Assembly (NCBI RefSeq): GCF_014596565.1
Contig: NZ_NOIN01000003.1
Coordinates: forward strand, 558,001 to 622,000
DNA: 64,000 nucleotides
Direction of reading: 5' to 3'
Origin: Pseudomonas sp. PSB18
GTDB lineage: Bacteria > Pseudomonadota > Gammaproteobacteria > Pseudomonadales > Pseudomonadaceae
A model generated the notes under the pieces. The model was not told the origin of the DNA, did not search any database, and saw nothing but the letters and a program-made list of their open reading frames with translations. The position numbers were made by a program, and so were the translations under genes. Shown here in pieces: positions 51,249 through 63,551 of this stretch (position 1 is its first letter; the number at the start of each line of letters is the position of its first letter).

Positions 51249-51688
51249 CGCTTGAGCTCGGCATTTTGCTTGGCGCGCTGGCAGAACGCGTCGACCAGGG
51301 TATTGGCCGCCTGATTGAACAACGGCCCCAGCGTGGCCCGGACCAACGGACCTGCGTAATCGAACGACAGATCCAGGCTGATCTTGCAGGCCTTCTCACC
51401 CAACGGTTTGAACACCCAGATACCGTGAAGCTGGTTGAAAGGGCCTTCTTCCAGGTTCATTTCGATGGATTGACCGGGTACCAGGGTATTGCGCGTCACG
51501 AAATGCTGGCTCAACCCGCCCTTGGCGACGTTCAGGCTGGCACGCATATGGGTCTCGGAACTCTCGAGCACCTCGGCGGACGAGCACCAGGGCAGGAACT
51601 GCGGATAACTCGCCACATCATTGACCAGGTCGTACAGCGCCTGCGCCGGATAGGGCAGCAAGGCCGAGCGTTGAATATGTGTCGTCAT
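51245..51688 (-). CDS. ratA: RatA-family START-domain protein
   Basis: This 147-residue protein has the SRPBCC/START fold. MTTHIQRSALLPYPAQALYDLVNDV, then YPQFLPWCSSAEVL and the C-terminal RATLGPLFNQAANTLVDAFCQRA. E. coli RatA blocks 70S assembly by binding the 50S subunit, whereas a related COQ10-type role in ubiquinone transport is also known for the family; I cannot choose. ATG 51688 starts at the family N terminus; the longer reading begins in non-conserved sequence. Confidence 0.88.
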   Translation of the reverse strand: MTTHIQRSALLPYPAQALYDLVNDVASYPQFLPWCSSAEVLESSETHMRASLNVAKGGLSQHFVTRNTLVPGQSIEMNLEEGPFNQLHGIWVFKPLGEKACKISLDLSFDYAGPLVRATLGPLFNQAANTLVDAFCQRAKQNAELKR

Positions 51689-51695
51689 GTAAGCG

Positions 51696-53099
51696 TCACT
51701 TCCACAGCTGGGCGGCAAACACCACGAGGATGCCGATCGGGGCCACGTAGCGCATCAGGAACAGGCTCAAGGCAAACAATACAGGGCTGCGCAGCGACAA
51801 CTCATCGCGTACGGCTTCACGCCCCATGATCCACCCTGCAAATACCACGAAACACAAACCACCCAATGGCAGCATGATCCGTGATGTAAAGAAATCAATC
51901 ACGCCGAAGAAATCCAGTCCTCCGGTTGCTCCCCATTGGTAGAGGCGGAACAGGCCGTCTTCGTTCACGAAAAACTTCGCCTGCTTCCATATATTGAAGG
52001 AAAACACCGTCCCCAGCCCCACAAACCAACAGGTGAAGGCCAGCCAGAACGTCACCCAGGCGCGACTGATCCGGGTCCGTTCAACCAGGTAGGCCACCAT
52101 GGGCTCCAACAGGGAAATCGCCGAGCTCCAGGCCGCAATGGCGACCAGGACGAAAAATATCACGCCCATCACCTGGCCGAACGCCATGTTGCCAAAGGCA
52201 AAGGGCAAGCTGACAAACATCAAGCCTGGACCCTCACTGGGGTTCAGGCCGGCGGCGAACACAATTGGAAACAACGCCATACCTGCCATCAGCGATACGA
52301 AGGTATCCAGCAGCGCGACACCGACGACGGTCCTGGTGAGCGAGGCGTTCTTCGGCATGTAGGCGCCATAGATCATGATCGAGCCAACCCCCACACTCAG
52401 GGAGAAAAAGGCATGCCCCATGGCCGACAGCAGACCGTCCATGACCTTCTCCGGCTTGAAGTCGAACATGAAGTGCAGGCCTTCCATGAAATGCCCGGTG
52501 GTCATGCTGTAGCCCAGCAGCACCAGGATCATCACGAACAGCAGCGGCATCATGATCCGCAGGCTGCGCTCAAGCCCCGCGACCACACCCTTGGCGATCA
52601 CCACGGCGGAAAGCAACATGAAGACCGTGTGCCAGAGCGTCAATCTCAAGGGGTCCGAGATGACACCGCCAAAGTAGGCGCCCACCTGGTCGGGTGCCAC
52701 GCCCTGAAAGTCGCCGCGCCCCATGTCGATGATGTAATCCAGCGACCAACCGCCGACCACGCTGTAGAACGACAGGATCAGCAGCGCCGTGACCATCCCG
52801 GCGAAGGCTCCCCACGACCACTTGGGCGAGTGCCCCGCCTCCTGAGCCAGCACCTTCAAGGCATTGGCCGGGCTTTGCCGGGCGCGACGGCCGATCAGGG
52901 TCTCGGCCAGCATCACCGGCGCGCCGATGAGTGCGATGCACGCCAGGAACATCAATACGAAGGCACCGCCACCGTAGACGCCGACCATGTAGGGGAATTT
53001 CCATATACTACCCAGTCCCACGGCCGAGCCGGTCGCAGCGAGTATGAAGACCCAGCGGCTAGCCCAACTGCCGTGGACAGAAACCTTGTCTGTCGACAT
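51696..53099 (-). CDS. Sodium-dependent transporter, NSS (SNF) family
   Basis: This 467-residue membrane protein has about 11-12 helices. The N-terminal signature [29 protein letters not shown], here split by helix 1, is the sodium and substrate site of LeuT-like transporters. [10 protein letters not shown] and [14 protein letters not shown] are helices 6-8. The substrate is probably an amino acid or similar compound. ATG 53099 ([16 protein letters not shown]) is the family-like start. I recall no such gene between ratA and smpB in P. aeruginosa, so it may be a local insertion. Confidence 0.92.
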   Translation of the reverse strand: MSTDKVSVHGSWASRWVFILAATGSAVGLGSIWKFPYMVGVYGGGAFVLMFLACIALIGAPVMLAETLIGRRARQSPANALKVLAQEAGHSPKWSWGAFAGMVTALLILSFYSVVGGWSLDYIIDMGRGDFQGVAPDQVGAYFGGVISDPLRLTLWHTVFMLLSAVVIAKGVVAGLERSLRIMMPLLFVMILVLLGYSMTTGHFMEGLHFMFDFKPEKVMDGLLSAMGHAFFSLSVGVGSIMIYGAYMPKNASLTRTVVGVALLDTFVSLMAGMALFPIVFAAGLNPSEGPGLMFVSLPFAFGNMAFGQVMGVIFFVLVAIAAWSSAISLLEPMVAYLVERTRISRAWVTFWLAFTCWFVGLGTVFSFNIWKQAKFFVNEDGLFRLYQWGATGGLDFFGVIDFFTSRIMLPLGGLCFVVFAGWIMGREAVRDELSLRSPVLFALSLFLMRYVAPIGILVVFAAQLWK

Positions 53100-53202
53100 C
53101 GTGATCACGCCCAAGCGTTCAAAAAAGAGGCCGCATTGTCCGGGATTCACTCAACGTGCTCAAGCATGCTGCTTCACCGTAGCCGACACGCACGCAACTG
53201 CC

Positions 53203-53208
53203 TATAAT
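53203..53208 (+). promoter_or_regulatory. Possible -10 box of smpB
   Basis: A perfect TATAAT ends nine bases before the smpB ATG. No good -35 is visible. If used, the leader would be about three bases long with no ribosome site. Confidence 0.4.
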
Positions 53209-53217
53209 GCCGCCCCT

Positions 53218-53700
53218 ATGGCTAAACAGAAGAAACACCCCACAGGGACCATCGCGCAAAATAAAAAGGCGCGACACGATTACTTCATCGAACAGCGTTT
53301 CGAGGCTGGCATGGTCCTGGCCGGCTGGGAAGTAAAGAGCCTGCGTGCAGGCAAGGCGCAACTGGTCGACAGCTACGTGCTGCTCAAGGATGGCGAAGCC
53401 TGGCTGCTGGGCAGCCACATCACGCCACTGACCACCGCCAGCACCCACGTGATTGCCGACCCGGTGCGCTCGCGCAAGCTGCTGCTCAACAAGCGCGAAT
53501 TGGAAAAACTCTTCGCTGCCGTGCAGCAGAAGGGCTACGCCTGCGTCTGCACCTCGCTGTACTGGAGCAAGCACCTGATCAAGTGCGAGATTGCGCTGGG
53601 CAAGGGCAAGAAGGAATACGACAAGCGCGATACCGAGCGTGAGCGCGATGCCGGTCGCGAACTGCAGCGTGCTGTGCGCAACAAGGGCAAGGAAGACTAA
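53218..53700 (+). CDS. smpB: SsrA-binding protein SmpB
   Basis: This 160-residue protein brings tmRNA to stalled ribosomes. The beta-barrel ([22 protein letters not shown]), the loop [17 protein letters not shown] and the basic C-terminal tail ([21 protein letters not shown]) are complete. ATG 53218 gives the conserved start [20 protein letters not shown]. No Shine-Dalgarno is visible before it. ssrA lies 9.3 kb downstream, after the lactate cluster. Confidence 0.97.
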   Translation: MAKQKKHPTGTIAQNKKARHDYFIEQRFEAGMVLAGWEVKSLRAGKAQLVDSYVLLKDGEAWLLGSHITPLTTASTHVIADPVRSRKLLLNKRELEKLFAAVQQKGYACVCTSLYWSKHLIKCEIALGKGKKEYDKRDTERERDAGRELQRAVRNKGKED

Positions 53701-53717
53701 GCCCGCGCCCAATCTAA

Positions 53718-53806
53718 TGTAGGAGCGAGCCTGCTCGCGATGGCGGTGGGTCAGTCAACATCCATATCGACTGACAGCACGCCATCGCGAGCAGGCTCGC
53801 TCCCAC
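53718..53806. repeat. REP doublet (REPIN), copy 7
   Basis: Inverted arms with the standard core. The left arm begins TGTAGGAGCG where others read TGTGGGAGCG. It lies between the convergent smpB and lldR stops. Confidence 0.92.
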
Positions 53807-53828
53807 AGGGTTAGCGAAACCCGACTGG

Positions 53829-54596
53829 CTACATCCCCTTGCGCCGCTCCGCCCGCGCCACCCGCTGCACTTCCTGACGCACTTCCTCCAACACTTCCTG
53901 CACATACAAGATATGTTGGCTGGACACTTCCCGCGCCTGCTCAGCGTGCCCGTCCACGATCGCCTGGTACAATTCCCGATGCTGACTGATCAGCATGTCG
54001 CGGGTTTCGCTGCGCTGCTTGTACATGCCACCGATGTTGGTCACCACATTGCGCTTGAGCAGGTCGAACAGCCCACGGATGGTATGCAGCAGGACCGCGT
54101 TATGACTGGCCTCGGCAATCGCCAGGTGGAACCGGGCATCCGCCGCACCCTCTTCCGCCCGACTCACTTCGTCGTGACGGGCATAGCAATCCTGCAACTC
54201 ATCGAACGCCGCCGTCAGCCGCTCGCGATCCACTTCCGTGGCCCGTAGCGCCGCATAATAGGCGCAGGAGGCTTCCAGCGTATGACGGAACTCCAACAAG
54301 TCACGCTGCGCTTCGGGATTGCTTTCCAATAGCTGCAACAGCGGATCGCTGAATGTCGAGCCCAGCGATTCCACCACATAATTGCCACCGCCCTGACGAC
54401 TGACCAGCAAGCCTTTGGCCGTCAGTTTCTGGATCGCCTCGCGCAACGAGGGACGTGAGACGCCGAACTGTTCGGCCAGGGTCCGCTCGGCCGGCAGCCG
54501 CTCACCAGACTTCAGCGTGCCCTCAAGGATCATTCCTTCAAGCCGCTCGACAATATCGTCAGACAAACGGCGCTGACGAATCTGATCAAACCCCAT
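53829..54596 (-). CDS. lldR: GntR/FadR-family lactate regulator LldR
   Basis: This 255-residue repressor has an N-terminal winged helix (SDDIVERLEGMILEGTLKSGERLP, then FGVSRPSLREAIQKLTAKGLL) and a C-terminal FCD effector domain with metal-binding histidines (RFHLAIAEASHN, HTIRGLFDLL, HRELYQAIVDGH). It is divergent from lldP with a FadR-type operator between. L- or D-lactate is the expected inducer. ATG 54596 is the conserved start (MGFDQIRQRRLSDDIV). Confidence 0.92.
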   Translation of the reverse strand: MGFDQIRQRRLSDDIVERLEGMILEGTLKSGERLPAERTLAEQFGVSRPSLREAIQKLTAKGLLVSRQGGGNYVVESLGSTFSDPLLQLLESNPEAQRDLLEFRHTLEASCAYYAALRATEVDRERLTAAFDELQDCYARHDEVSRAEEGAADARFHLAIAEASHNAVLLHTIRGLFDLLKRNVVTNIGGMYKQRSETRDMLISQHRELYQAIVDGHAEQAREVSSQHILYVQEVLEEVRQEVQRVARAERRKGM

Positions 54597-54742
54597 AACT
54601 CGACTCTCCACGATCCCGACCGCTCGCCGGGCTCTCTATTCTGGCCCATCCGGGGCCTGCCTACATCCACCAGAAGCCATTTAGGCAAACAGATCAGATG
54701 CGATCTGCCGCACTTATTCGACGAAAGTTTCAGGGCGGCAAA

Positions 54743-54772
54743 TTGACACATGACAACCAAGGCTTTTACCCT
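54743..54772 (+). promoter_or_regulatory. Promoter of lldP
   Basis: A perfect TTGACA, 18 bases, then TACCCT. The predicted start near 54779 places the LldR operator just downstream. Confidence 0.5.
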
Positions 54773-54789
54773 AGCCGACAGCGCTTGTA

Positions 54790-54806
54790 AATTGGTCTTA
54801 CCAATT
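54790..54806. promoter_or_regulatory. LldR-type operator
   Basis: AATTGGTCTTACCAATT is a perfect palindrome of seven-base arms around CTT and fits the TTGGT-N3-ACCAA form bound by FadR-class regulators such as LldR and PdhR. It lies 53 bases before the lldP ATG, and its other side faces lldR. Confidence 0.8.
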
Positions 54807-54859
54807 AACCAAAACCGCTGACCAGTGCCTGACCAACAACAATTAGGGGCTCACCCACC

Positions 54860-56554
54860 ATGCAAACCTGGCAACAGCTTTACAGCCCGCTCGGCAGTCT
54901 CGGCGTCTCCGCACTTGCGGCCGTTATTCCCATCGTATTTTTCTTCCTGGCCCTGGCGGTGTTTCGCCTCAAGGGGCACGTGGCGGGAAGCATCACCCTG
55001 GCCCTGGCGATTGCCGTGGCGATCTTTGCCTTCAACATGCCGGCCGACATGGCCTTCGCCGCCGCCGGCTACGGTTTTGCCTACGGCCTGTGGCCCATCG
55101 CCTGGATCATCGTCGCCGCCGTCTTCCTCTACAAATTGACGGTCAAGAGCGGCCAGTTCGAGGTCATCCGCAGCTCGGTGCTGTCGATCACCGATGACCA
55201 GCGCCTGCAAGTATTGCTGATTGGCTTTTGCTTCGGCGCCTTTCTGGAAGGCGCCGCCGGCTTCGGTGCACCGGTGGCGATTACTGCCGCGCTGCTCGTG
55301 GGCCTGGGCTTCAACCCGCTGTATGCCGCCGGCCTGTGCCTGATCGCCAACACCGCGCCCGTGGCGTTCGGTGCCCTGGGCATTCCGATTATCGTGGCCG
55401 GCCAGGTGACCGGGATCGACGCCGTCAAGATCGGCGCCATGACCGGACGCCAGCTGCCCTTGCTGTCGCTGTTCGTGCCGTTCTGGCTGGTGTTCATGAT
55501 GGATGGCCTGCGCGGCGTGCGGGAGACCTGGCCGGCGGCGTTGGTGGCAGGCCTGAGCTTCGCCATCACCCAGTACTTCACCTCCAACTTCATCGGCCCG
55601 GAACTGCCTGACATCACCTCGGCCCTCGCCAGCTTGATCTCGCTGACGCTGTTCCTGAAAGTCTGGCAGCCCAAACGCAGCGCAGGCGCGCAGATTGCCG
55701 GCGCGACTTCCGGCGCAACGGTGACCGCCAGCGTCGGCGGTTTCGGCCAACCGCGCAGCACCGTGGCTTCGCCCTACAGCCTGGGGGAAATCATCAAGGC
55801 CTGGTCGCCGTTCCTGATCCTCACCGTACTGGTCACGATCTGGACCTTGAAACCGTTCAAGGCGATGTTCGCCGCCGGCGGCTCGATGTACGCCTGGGTA
55901 TTCAACTTCGCCATCCCGCACCTGGATCAGATGGTGATCAAGGTCGCTCCTATCGTGGTCAACCCCACCGCCATTCCGGCCGTGTTCAAGCTTGATCCGA
56001 TTTCCGCCACCGGCACGGCGATTTTCTTCTCCGCGCTGATCTCGATGCTGGTGCTGAAGATCAACCCAAAAACTGGTCTTACCACTTTCAAGGAAACCCT
56101 TTTCGAACTGCGCTGGCCCATCCTGTCGATCGGCATGGTGCTGGCTTTCGCCTTCGTCACCAATTACTCGGGCATGTCGTCGACCATGGCCCTGGTGCTG
56201 GCCGGCACGGGCGCGGCGTTTCCGTTCTTCTCGCCTTTCCTGGGTTGGCTGGGAGTGTTCCTGACCGGTTCCGATACCTCGTCCAACGCCCTGTTCAGTT
56301 CGCTACAAGCCACCACCGCACACCAGATCGGCGTCAACGACACCCTGCTCGTGGCGGCCAATACCAGCGGCGGCGTGACCGGCAAGATGATTTCGCCGCA
56401 ATCCATCGCGGTGGCCTGCGCGGCCACCGGGCTGGTGGGCAAAGAGTCGGACCTGTTCCGTTTTACCCTGAAACACAGCCTATTCTTTGCAACGATCGTC
56501 GGCTTGATCACGTTGGCCCAGGCCTACTGGTTCACCGGCATGCTGGTGCACTGA
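54860..56554 (+). CDS. lldP: L-lactate permease
   Basis: This 564-residue permease of the LctP family imports lactate (and probably glycolate) with protons across the inner membrane. It has about 13 hydrophobic helices and the family segments [21 protein letters not shown] and [21 protein letters not shown] lies 12 bases before ATG 54860. It is first in the lut/dld operon; 150 bases with two hairpins separate it from lutA. Confidence 0.97.
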   Translation: MQTWQQLYSPLGSLGVSALAAVIPIVFFFLALAVFRLKGHVAGSITLALAIAVAIFAFNMPADMAFAAAGYGFAYGLWPIAWIIVAAVFLYKLTVKSGQFEVIRSSVLSITDDQRLQVLLIGFCFGAFLEGAAGFGAPVAITAALLVGLGFNPLYAAGLCLIANTAPVAFGALGIPIIVAGQVTGIDAVKIGAMTGRQLPLLSLFVPFWLVFMMDGLRGVRETWPAALVAGLSFAITQYFTSNFIGPELPDITSALASLISLTLFLKVWQPKRSAGAQIAGATSGATVTASVGGFGQPRSTVASPYSLGEIIKAWSPFLILTVLVTIWTLKPFKAMFAAGGSMYAWVFNFAIPHLDQMVIKVAPIVVNPTAIPAVFKLDPISATGTAIFFSALISMLVLKINPKTGLTTFKETLFELRWPILSIGMVLAFAFVTNYSGMSSTMALVLAGTGAAFPFFSPFLGWLGVFLTGSDTSSNALFSSLQATTAHQIGVNDTLLVAANTSGGVTGKMISPQSIAVACAATGLVGKESDLFRFTLKHSLFFATIVGLITLAQAYWFTGMLVH

Positions 56555-56579
56555 GTCCTACAAGCTGTATGGAAAAAAC

Positions 56580-56603
56580 CGACGCCGGAACACCCTCCGG
56601 CGT
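56580..56603 (+). other. Hairpin between lldP and lutA
   Basis: GACGCCGGA pairs with TCCGGCGTC around a six-base loop. No T run follows. A second stem, GCTGAA with TTCAGC, follows at 56634-56661. They may protect the lldP mRNA or reduce downstream expression. Confidence 0.5.
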
Positions 56604-56704
56604 CCGCTATCGACAACCGGGTCTGCAAGGTTGCTGAAAGATTTGATCTCTATATTCAGCAGCCTCAGCGGACGGATAACCGGGACCACCCGGAGACACG
56701 CCTG

Positions 56705-57529
56705 ATGAGCGAGCTTTTTTACAACGCCGTGCCGAACGCGACCCGTGTCGCCCCGCCATTGCCCGAGCCTCGGCAGTACCCCAGCGAAAAACCGCAACGG
56801 GTCTACCTGTTCGGCACCTGCGTGGTGGACCTGTTCTACCCCGAAGCCGGAATGGACGCGATTCATCTTCTGGAGCGCGAAGGGATCCGGGTGGAGTATC
56901 CGCAAGGGCAAACCTGTTGCGGGCAACCGGCCTACACCTCGGGTTATACCGAGCAGGCCCGGACGGTGGCGCGGGCGCAACTGGCGTTGTTCGCCGGAGA
57001 TTATCCGGTGGTGGTGCCCTCGGGTTCCTGCGCCGGCATGGTGCGCGAGCATTACGCCGACCTGTTCAAGGACGAGCCCGAGACACTCAAGCAGATCCAG
57101 GCCCTGGCTGCCCGGACCTACGAACTGGCCGAGTTCCTGCTGTTCGTCTGCAAGGTGCAGCTCCAGGACAGCGGCACACCGGTGAAGATTGCGCTGCACA
57201 CGTCCTGCTCGGCACGGCGTGAAATGAATACCCACCTGCATGGCCGCGCGTTGTTGGCACAGCTACGCAATGTGGAGCGGGTCGAACACAGCCACGAAAG
57301 CGAATGCTGCGGCTTTGGTGGGACATTCAGCGTTCGCATGCCGGATATTTCCGGCGCGATGGTGGCCGACAAGACCCGGGCGTTGAAGGAATCCGGCGCG
57401 CACCAGGTCATCAGTGCCGACTGTGGCTGCCTGATGAACATCAACGGCGCACTGGAAAAACAGCAGGAGGCGCTGCGCGGCCAGCACCTGGCGAGCTTTC
57501 TCTGGCAGCGTACCGGAGGTGTCGTATGA
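56705..57529 (+). CDS. lutA: Lactate utilisation protein LutA (Fe-S oxidoreductase)
   Basis: This 274-residue cytoplasmic subunit of the LutABC L-lactate oxidation complex contains two CCG domains (GQTCCGQPAYTSGY near residue 75 and ESECCGFGGTFSV near 200) that bind an Fe-S cluster. GGAG lies eight bases before ATG. It overlaps lutB by four bases (ATGA). The name lldE has also been used for this family, but differs from the lldE of P. aeruginosa. Confidence 0.94.
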   Translation: MSELFYNAVPNATRVAPPLPEPRQYPSEKPQRVYLFGTCVVDLFYPEAGMDAIHLLEREGIRVEYPQGQTCCGQPAYTSGYTEQARTVARAQLALFAGDYPVVVPSGSCAGMVREHYADLFKDEPETLKQIQALAARTYELAEFLLFVCKVQLQDSGTPVKIALHTSCSARREMNTHLHGRALLAQLRNVERVEHSHESECCGFGGTFSVRMPDISGAMVADKTRALKESGAHQVISADCGCLMNINGALEKQQEALRGQHLASFLWQRTGGVV

Positions 57530-58983
57530 GCACGCCGACGCTGATTCCTGCCGTTGAACTGCAGGACGATTTTCGTGCCCGGGCCCACAAGGCCCTGGAC
57601 GACACGCAATTGCGAAACAACTTTCGCACTGCGATGGATTCACTGATGACCAAGCGGGCAACGTCCTTCAGCGATGCCCACGAAAGAGAACACCTGCGGG
57701 TGCTGGGCAATGCCGTCCGCGCCCGTGCGTTATCGAAGCTGCCCGACCTGCTCGAGCGGCTTGAAAGCAACCTGACCCGCAACGGTGTGACTGTGCACTG
57801 GGCGGAAACGGTGGACGAAGCCAATGGCATCGTCCTCTCGATCATCCGCGCTCACGAGGCGCGGCAAGTGATCAAGGGCAAATCGATGGTCAGCGAAGAG
57901 ATGGAGATGAACCATTTCCTCGAGGCTCGGGACATTGAATGTCTCGAATCCGACATGGGGGAATACATCGTCCAGCTCGACCACGAGAAGCCTTCACACA
58001 TCATTATGCCGGCGATCCACAAGAATGCCGGTCAGGTCGCGTCCTTGTTCCACGACAAACTCGGCGTGGAGTACACCAAGGACGTCGACCAACTCATTCA
58101 GATCGGTCGCAAGGTCTTGCGGCAGAAATTCTTCGAGGCCGACATCGGCGTGTCGGGGGTCAATTTCGCCGTCGCCGAAACCGGCACCCTGCTGCTGGTG
58201 GAAAACGAAGGCAACGGGCGGATGTCCACCACCGTGCCACCGGTGCACATCGCCGTGACCGGCATCGAAAAAGTGGTGGAGAACCTGCGTGATGTGGTGC
58301 CGCTGCTCTCGCTGCTGACCCGCTCGGCCCTGGGCCAGCCGATCACCACCTACGTCAACATGATCTCCGGCCCGCGCAAGCCCGACGAACTGGACGGCCC
58401 CCAGGAAGTGCACCTGGTACTGCTGGACAACGGTCGCAGCCAGGCGTTTGCCGATAGCGAATTGCGCCAGACCCTGAACTGCATCCGCTGCGGCGCCTGT
58501 ATGAATCATTGCCCGGTCTACACCCGAATCGGCGGTCACGCCTACGGCGAGGTTTACCCGGGACCTATCGGAAAAATCATCACGCCGCACATGGTCGGCC
58601 TGGCCAAAGTGCCAGACCACCCGAGCGCGTCCTCACTGTGTGGCGCCTGCGGCGAAGTGTGTCCGGTGAAAATCCCGATTCCAGCCCTGCTGCGGCGCCT
58701 GCGGGAAGAAAACGTCAAGGCACCGGACAACCCGAATCAAGTGATGCGCGGCCAGGGCAGTAAGTATTCGCCCAAGGAACGCTTCATCTGGAATGCCTGG
58801 GCCCGGCTCAACAGCTCGCCAAGGCTGTATCGGCTGTTCGCCTTTCTGGCCACGCGCCTGCGTGCCCTGACGCCGAGCAACGTCGGCCCCTGGACCCAGA
58901 ACCACAGCGCCCCCAAACCCGCCGCCCGCTCGTTGCATGACCTGGCCCGCGACCACCTGAAAGCCCAGGGAGACCGCCGATGA
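57526..58983 (+). CDS. lutB: Lactate utilisation protein LutB (Fe-S protein)
   Basis: This 485-residue subunit has an LUD domain and then two 4Fe-4S motifs: CIRCGACMNHCPVY (near 322) and CGACGEVCPVKIPIP (near 373). ATG 57526 overlaps the lutA stop, and the protein begins MSTPTLIPAVELQDDFRARAH. The longer reading starting inside lutA is not real. With LutA and LutC it is thought to pass electrons from L-lactate to the quinone pool. Confidence 0.95.
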   Translation: MSTPTLIPAVELQDDFRARAHKALDDTQLRNNFRTAMDSLMTKRATSFSDAHEREHLRVLGNAVRARALSKLPDLLERLESNLTRNGVTVHWAETVDEANGIVLSIIRAHEARQVIKGKSMVSEEMEMNHFLEARDIECLESDMGEYIVQLDHEKPSHIIMPAIHKNAGQVASLFHDKLGVEYTKDVDQLIQIGRKVLRQKFFEADIGVSGVNFAVAETGTLLLVENEGNGRMSTTVPPVHIAVTGIEKVVENLRDVVPLLSLLTRSALGQPITTYVNMISGPRKPDELDGPQEVHLVLLDNGRSQAFADSELRQTLNCIRCGACMNHCPVYTRIGGHAYGEVYPGPIGKIITPHMVGLAKVPDHPSASSLCGACGEVCPVKIPIPALLRRLREENVKAPDNPNQVMRGQGSKYSPKERFIWNAWARLNSSPRLYRLFAFLATRLRALTPSNVGPWTQNHSAPKPAARSLHDLARDHLKAQGDRR

Positions 58984-59647
58984 GCGCTCGGGACAATATC
59001 CTCGCCAAGCTGCGTAAAAGCCTGACCGGCACCACCCCGGTTGCCGACCACTTCGACGTCGACCTGGTCACGCAAACCTACCGCTACGCGCCCGAAGAAC
59101 GCATCCCGCAATTGCGCAAGCTGATGGAAGCGGTGCACACCGAAATCCACCTGACGTCGGGCGAAGGCTGGACGACGCTGCTGGCGCAGTTGCTGCGCGA
59201 CCGGCAGTTGCCAAGCCTGCTGATCGCCCCAACCACCGCTCACGGGAAAAAAATCACACAGTTCTGGGCGAACAATCCGGACCTGCCGCCTCTCAAGGCC
59301 TACGACCGGCCGGTCGAGGAATGGAAAGCCGAGCTGTTCAACGACACCCCCGCCAGCCTGACCGGAACCCTGGGCGCCATCGCCGCGACTGGCAGCCTGA
59401 TCCTCTGGCCGACGCGGGAAGAACCACGGCTGATGAGCCTGGTGCCACCGGTGCATTTCGCCCTGCTCAAGGCCAGTGAGATCCGCGATAACTTCTATGA
59501 AGTGCAGCAGGAATTCGAATGGGCTCAAGGCATGCCTACCAATGCCCTGCTGGTGTCAGGTCCCTCGAAAACCGCCGACATCGAACAAGTCCTGGCCTAT
59601 GGCGCCCACGGCCCCAAGGATCTGGTGGTATTGATTCTGGAGGACCA

Positions 59648-59651
<4 letters not shown>
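58980..59651 (+). CDS. lutC: Lactate utilisation protein LutC (LUD domain)
   Basis: This 223-residue LUD-domain protein completes LutABC. TAIAATGSLILWPTREEPRL-like text (GAIAATGSLILWPTREEPR) and LVPPVHFALLKASEI are the family core. It overlaps lutB and the next gene by four bases each (ATGA), so all four genes are translationally coupled. Confidence 0.95.
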
Positions 59652-62515
<2,864 letters not shown>

Positions 62516-62610
62516 TCACTTGAATAGGCCCGGCTCTGTCGGGCCCCACGACAACGACTCGGCCTGACCCTGACCGGCAGCACCGAGACCACATGTTCAA
62601 GGAGATACAC

Positions 62611-62889
62611 ATGAAGCACACCGCATTTGCTGGCTTGTTCATTTCCGCTGCACTGTTGGCCTCCCCGGTGTTTGCAGCGGATAACAACCTGTGCACCGCC
62701 AAGCTTCAGGAGCTGCAGGATAAAGTCACCACGTTGCCGGCAACCTCTGAAAGCACCACCGTTGACATCAAGCAGCAGCTAGCGGACGCCAAAGCGGCCC
62801 AGGCTGCCGGCGATGAAAAGAAATGCGTCACCGAAGCCACCCAAGCGCTGTCTGACGTGGATAAACTTCGTAACGAACCGAAGCAGTAA
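62611..62889 (+). CDS. Small secreted helical protein with two cysteines
   Basis: I do not recognise a named family. The 92-residue product has a clear signal peptide (FAGLFISAALLASPVFA, cut before ADNN) so is probably periplasmic. The mature 69 residues look like a helical hairpin: helix 1 NLCTAKLQELQDKVTTL, helix 2 DIKQQLADAKAAQAAGDEKKC, then a third stretch VTEATQALSDVDKL. The two cysteines could form one disulfide. AAGGAG lies seven bases before ATG 62611. It stands alone between the lactate operon and ssrA, with a T-less hairpin (62898-62919) after it. Confidence 0.82.
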   Translation: MKHTAFAGLFISAALLASPVFAADNNLCTAKLQELQDKVTTLPATSESTTVDIKQQLADAKAAQAAGDEKKCVTEATQALSDVDKLRNEPKQ

Positions 62890-62912
62890 TCACAGCCAGG
62901 CCAACCTCCGGG

Positions 62913-62941
62913 TTGGCCTCAGCCAAGTATTGGCGTACACT
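62913..62941 (+). promoter_or_regulatory. Promoter of ssrA
   Basis: TTGGCC, 17 bases, then TACACT. The transcript would start about 38 bases before mature tmRNA, fitting a 5' leader removed by RNase P. Confidence 0.5.
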
Positions 62942-62984
62942 GCACATGCCTGTCGCTCCAACAGCTTCACCGAGTGACAGGTTC

Positions 62985-63378
62985 GGGGCCGTTTAGGATT
63001 CGACGCCGGTTGCGAAACTTTAGGTGCATGCCGAGTTGGTAACAGAACTCGTAAATCCACTGTTGCAACTTCCTATAGTTGCCAATGACGAAACCTACGG
63101 GGAATACGCTCTCGCTGCGTAAGCAGCCTTAGCCCTTCCCTTCTGGTACCTTCGGGTCCAGCAATCATCAGGGGATGTCTGTAAACCCAAAGTGATTGTC
63201 ATATAGAACAGAATCGCCGTGCAGTACGTTGTGGACGAAGCGGCTAAAACTTACACAACTCGCCCAAAGCACCCTGCCCGTCGGGTCGCTGAGGGTTAAC
63301 TTAATAGACACGGCTACGCATGTAGTACCGACAGCGGAGTACTGGCGGACGGGGGTTCAAATCCCCCCGGCTCCACCA
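62985..63378 (+). ncRNA. ssrA: tmRNA (SsrA)
   Basis: This 394-base RNA rescues stalled ribosomes with SmpB. The 5' end GGGGCCGTTTAGGATTCGAC and the 3' end GGTTCAAATCCCCCCGGCTC-CACCA form the tRNA-like half. The tag frame at 63081-63122 encodes ANDETYGEYALAA and a stop, and its ALAA end is the degradation signal. The 3' end is the usual target of island integrases, and an integrase gene follows 174 bases later. Confidence 0.98.
63346..63378. other. Probable island attachment site in the ssrA 3' end
   Basis: P4-type integrases recombine within the T arm and acceptor stem of tRNA and tmRNA genes. The intact 3' end of ssrA here should be one attachment half; the second copy would lie beyond the window. 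The exact core cannot be fixed without it. Confidence 0.55.
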
Positions 63379-63402
63379 TTTAGTCTTCCCAGGAAGACCC
63401 AG

Positions 63403-63446
63403 AAAAGCCGTAAAGCCTAGAGAAATCAAAGCTTTACGGCTTTTTT
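63403..63446 (+). terminator. Terminator downstream of ssrA
   Basis: AAAAGCCGTAAAGC (63403-63416) pairs perfectly with GCTTTACGGCTTTT (63431-63444) around a 14-base loop, followed by more T. A small extra stem, GTCTTCC-CA-GGAAGAC, lies at 63383-63398. Confidence 0.88.
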
Positions 63447-63492
63447 CTTGCCCGCGTTTTCCCACCTAATCCCAGGGCATCCCACTGTTGAC

Positions 63493-63513
63493 GGGGGCAT
63501 ATATGGGGGCATA
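63493..63513. repeat. Paired GGGGGCATA repeats upstream of the integrase
   Basis: GGGGGCATA occurs twice, 12 bases apart (63493-63501, 63505-63513). Inverted relatives (TGCCCCCA, ATGCCCC) lie at 63543-63559, just before and across the integrase start. They could be integrase arm sites or regulator sites. Confidence 0.5.
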
Positions 63514-63551
63514 AAACGCTCATCAGCTCGCTCGGAGAGGATGTGCCCCCA

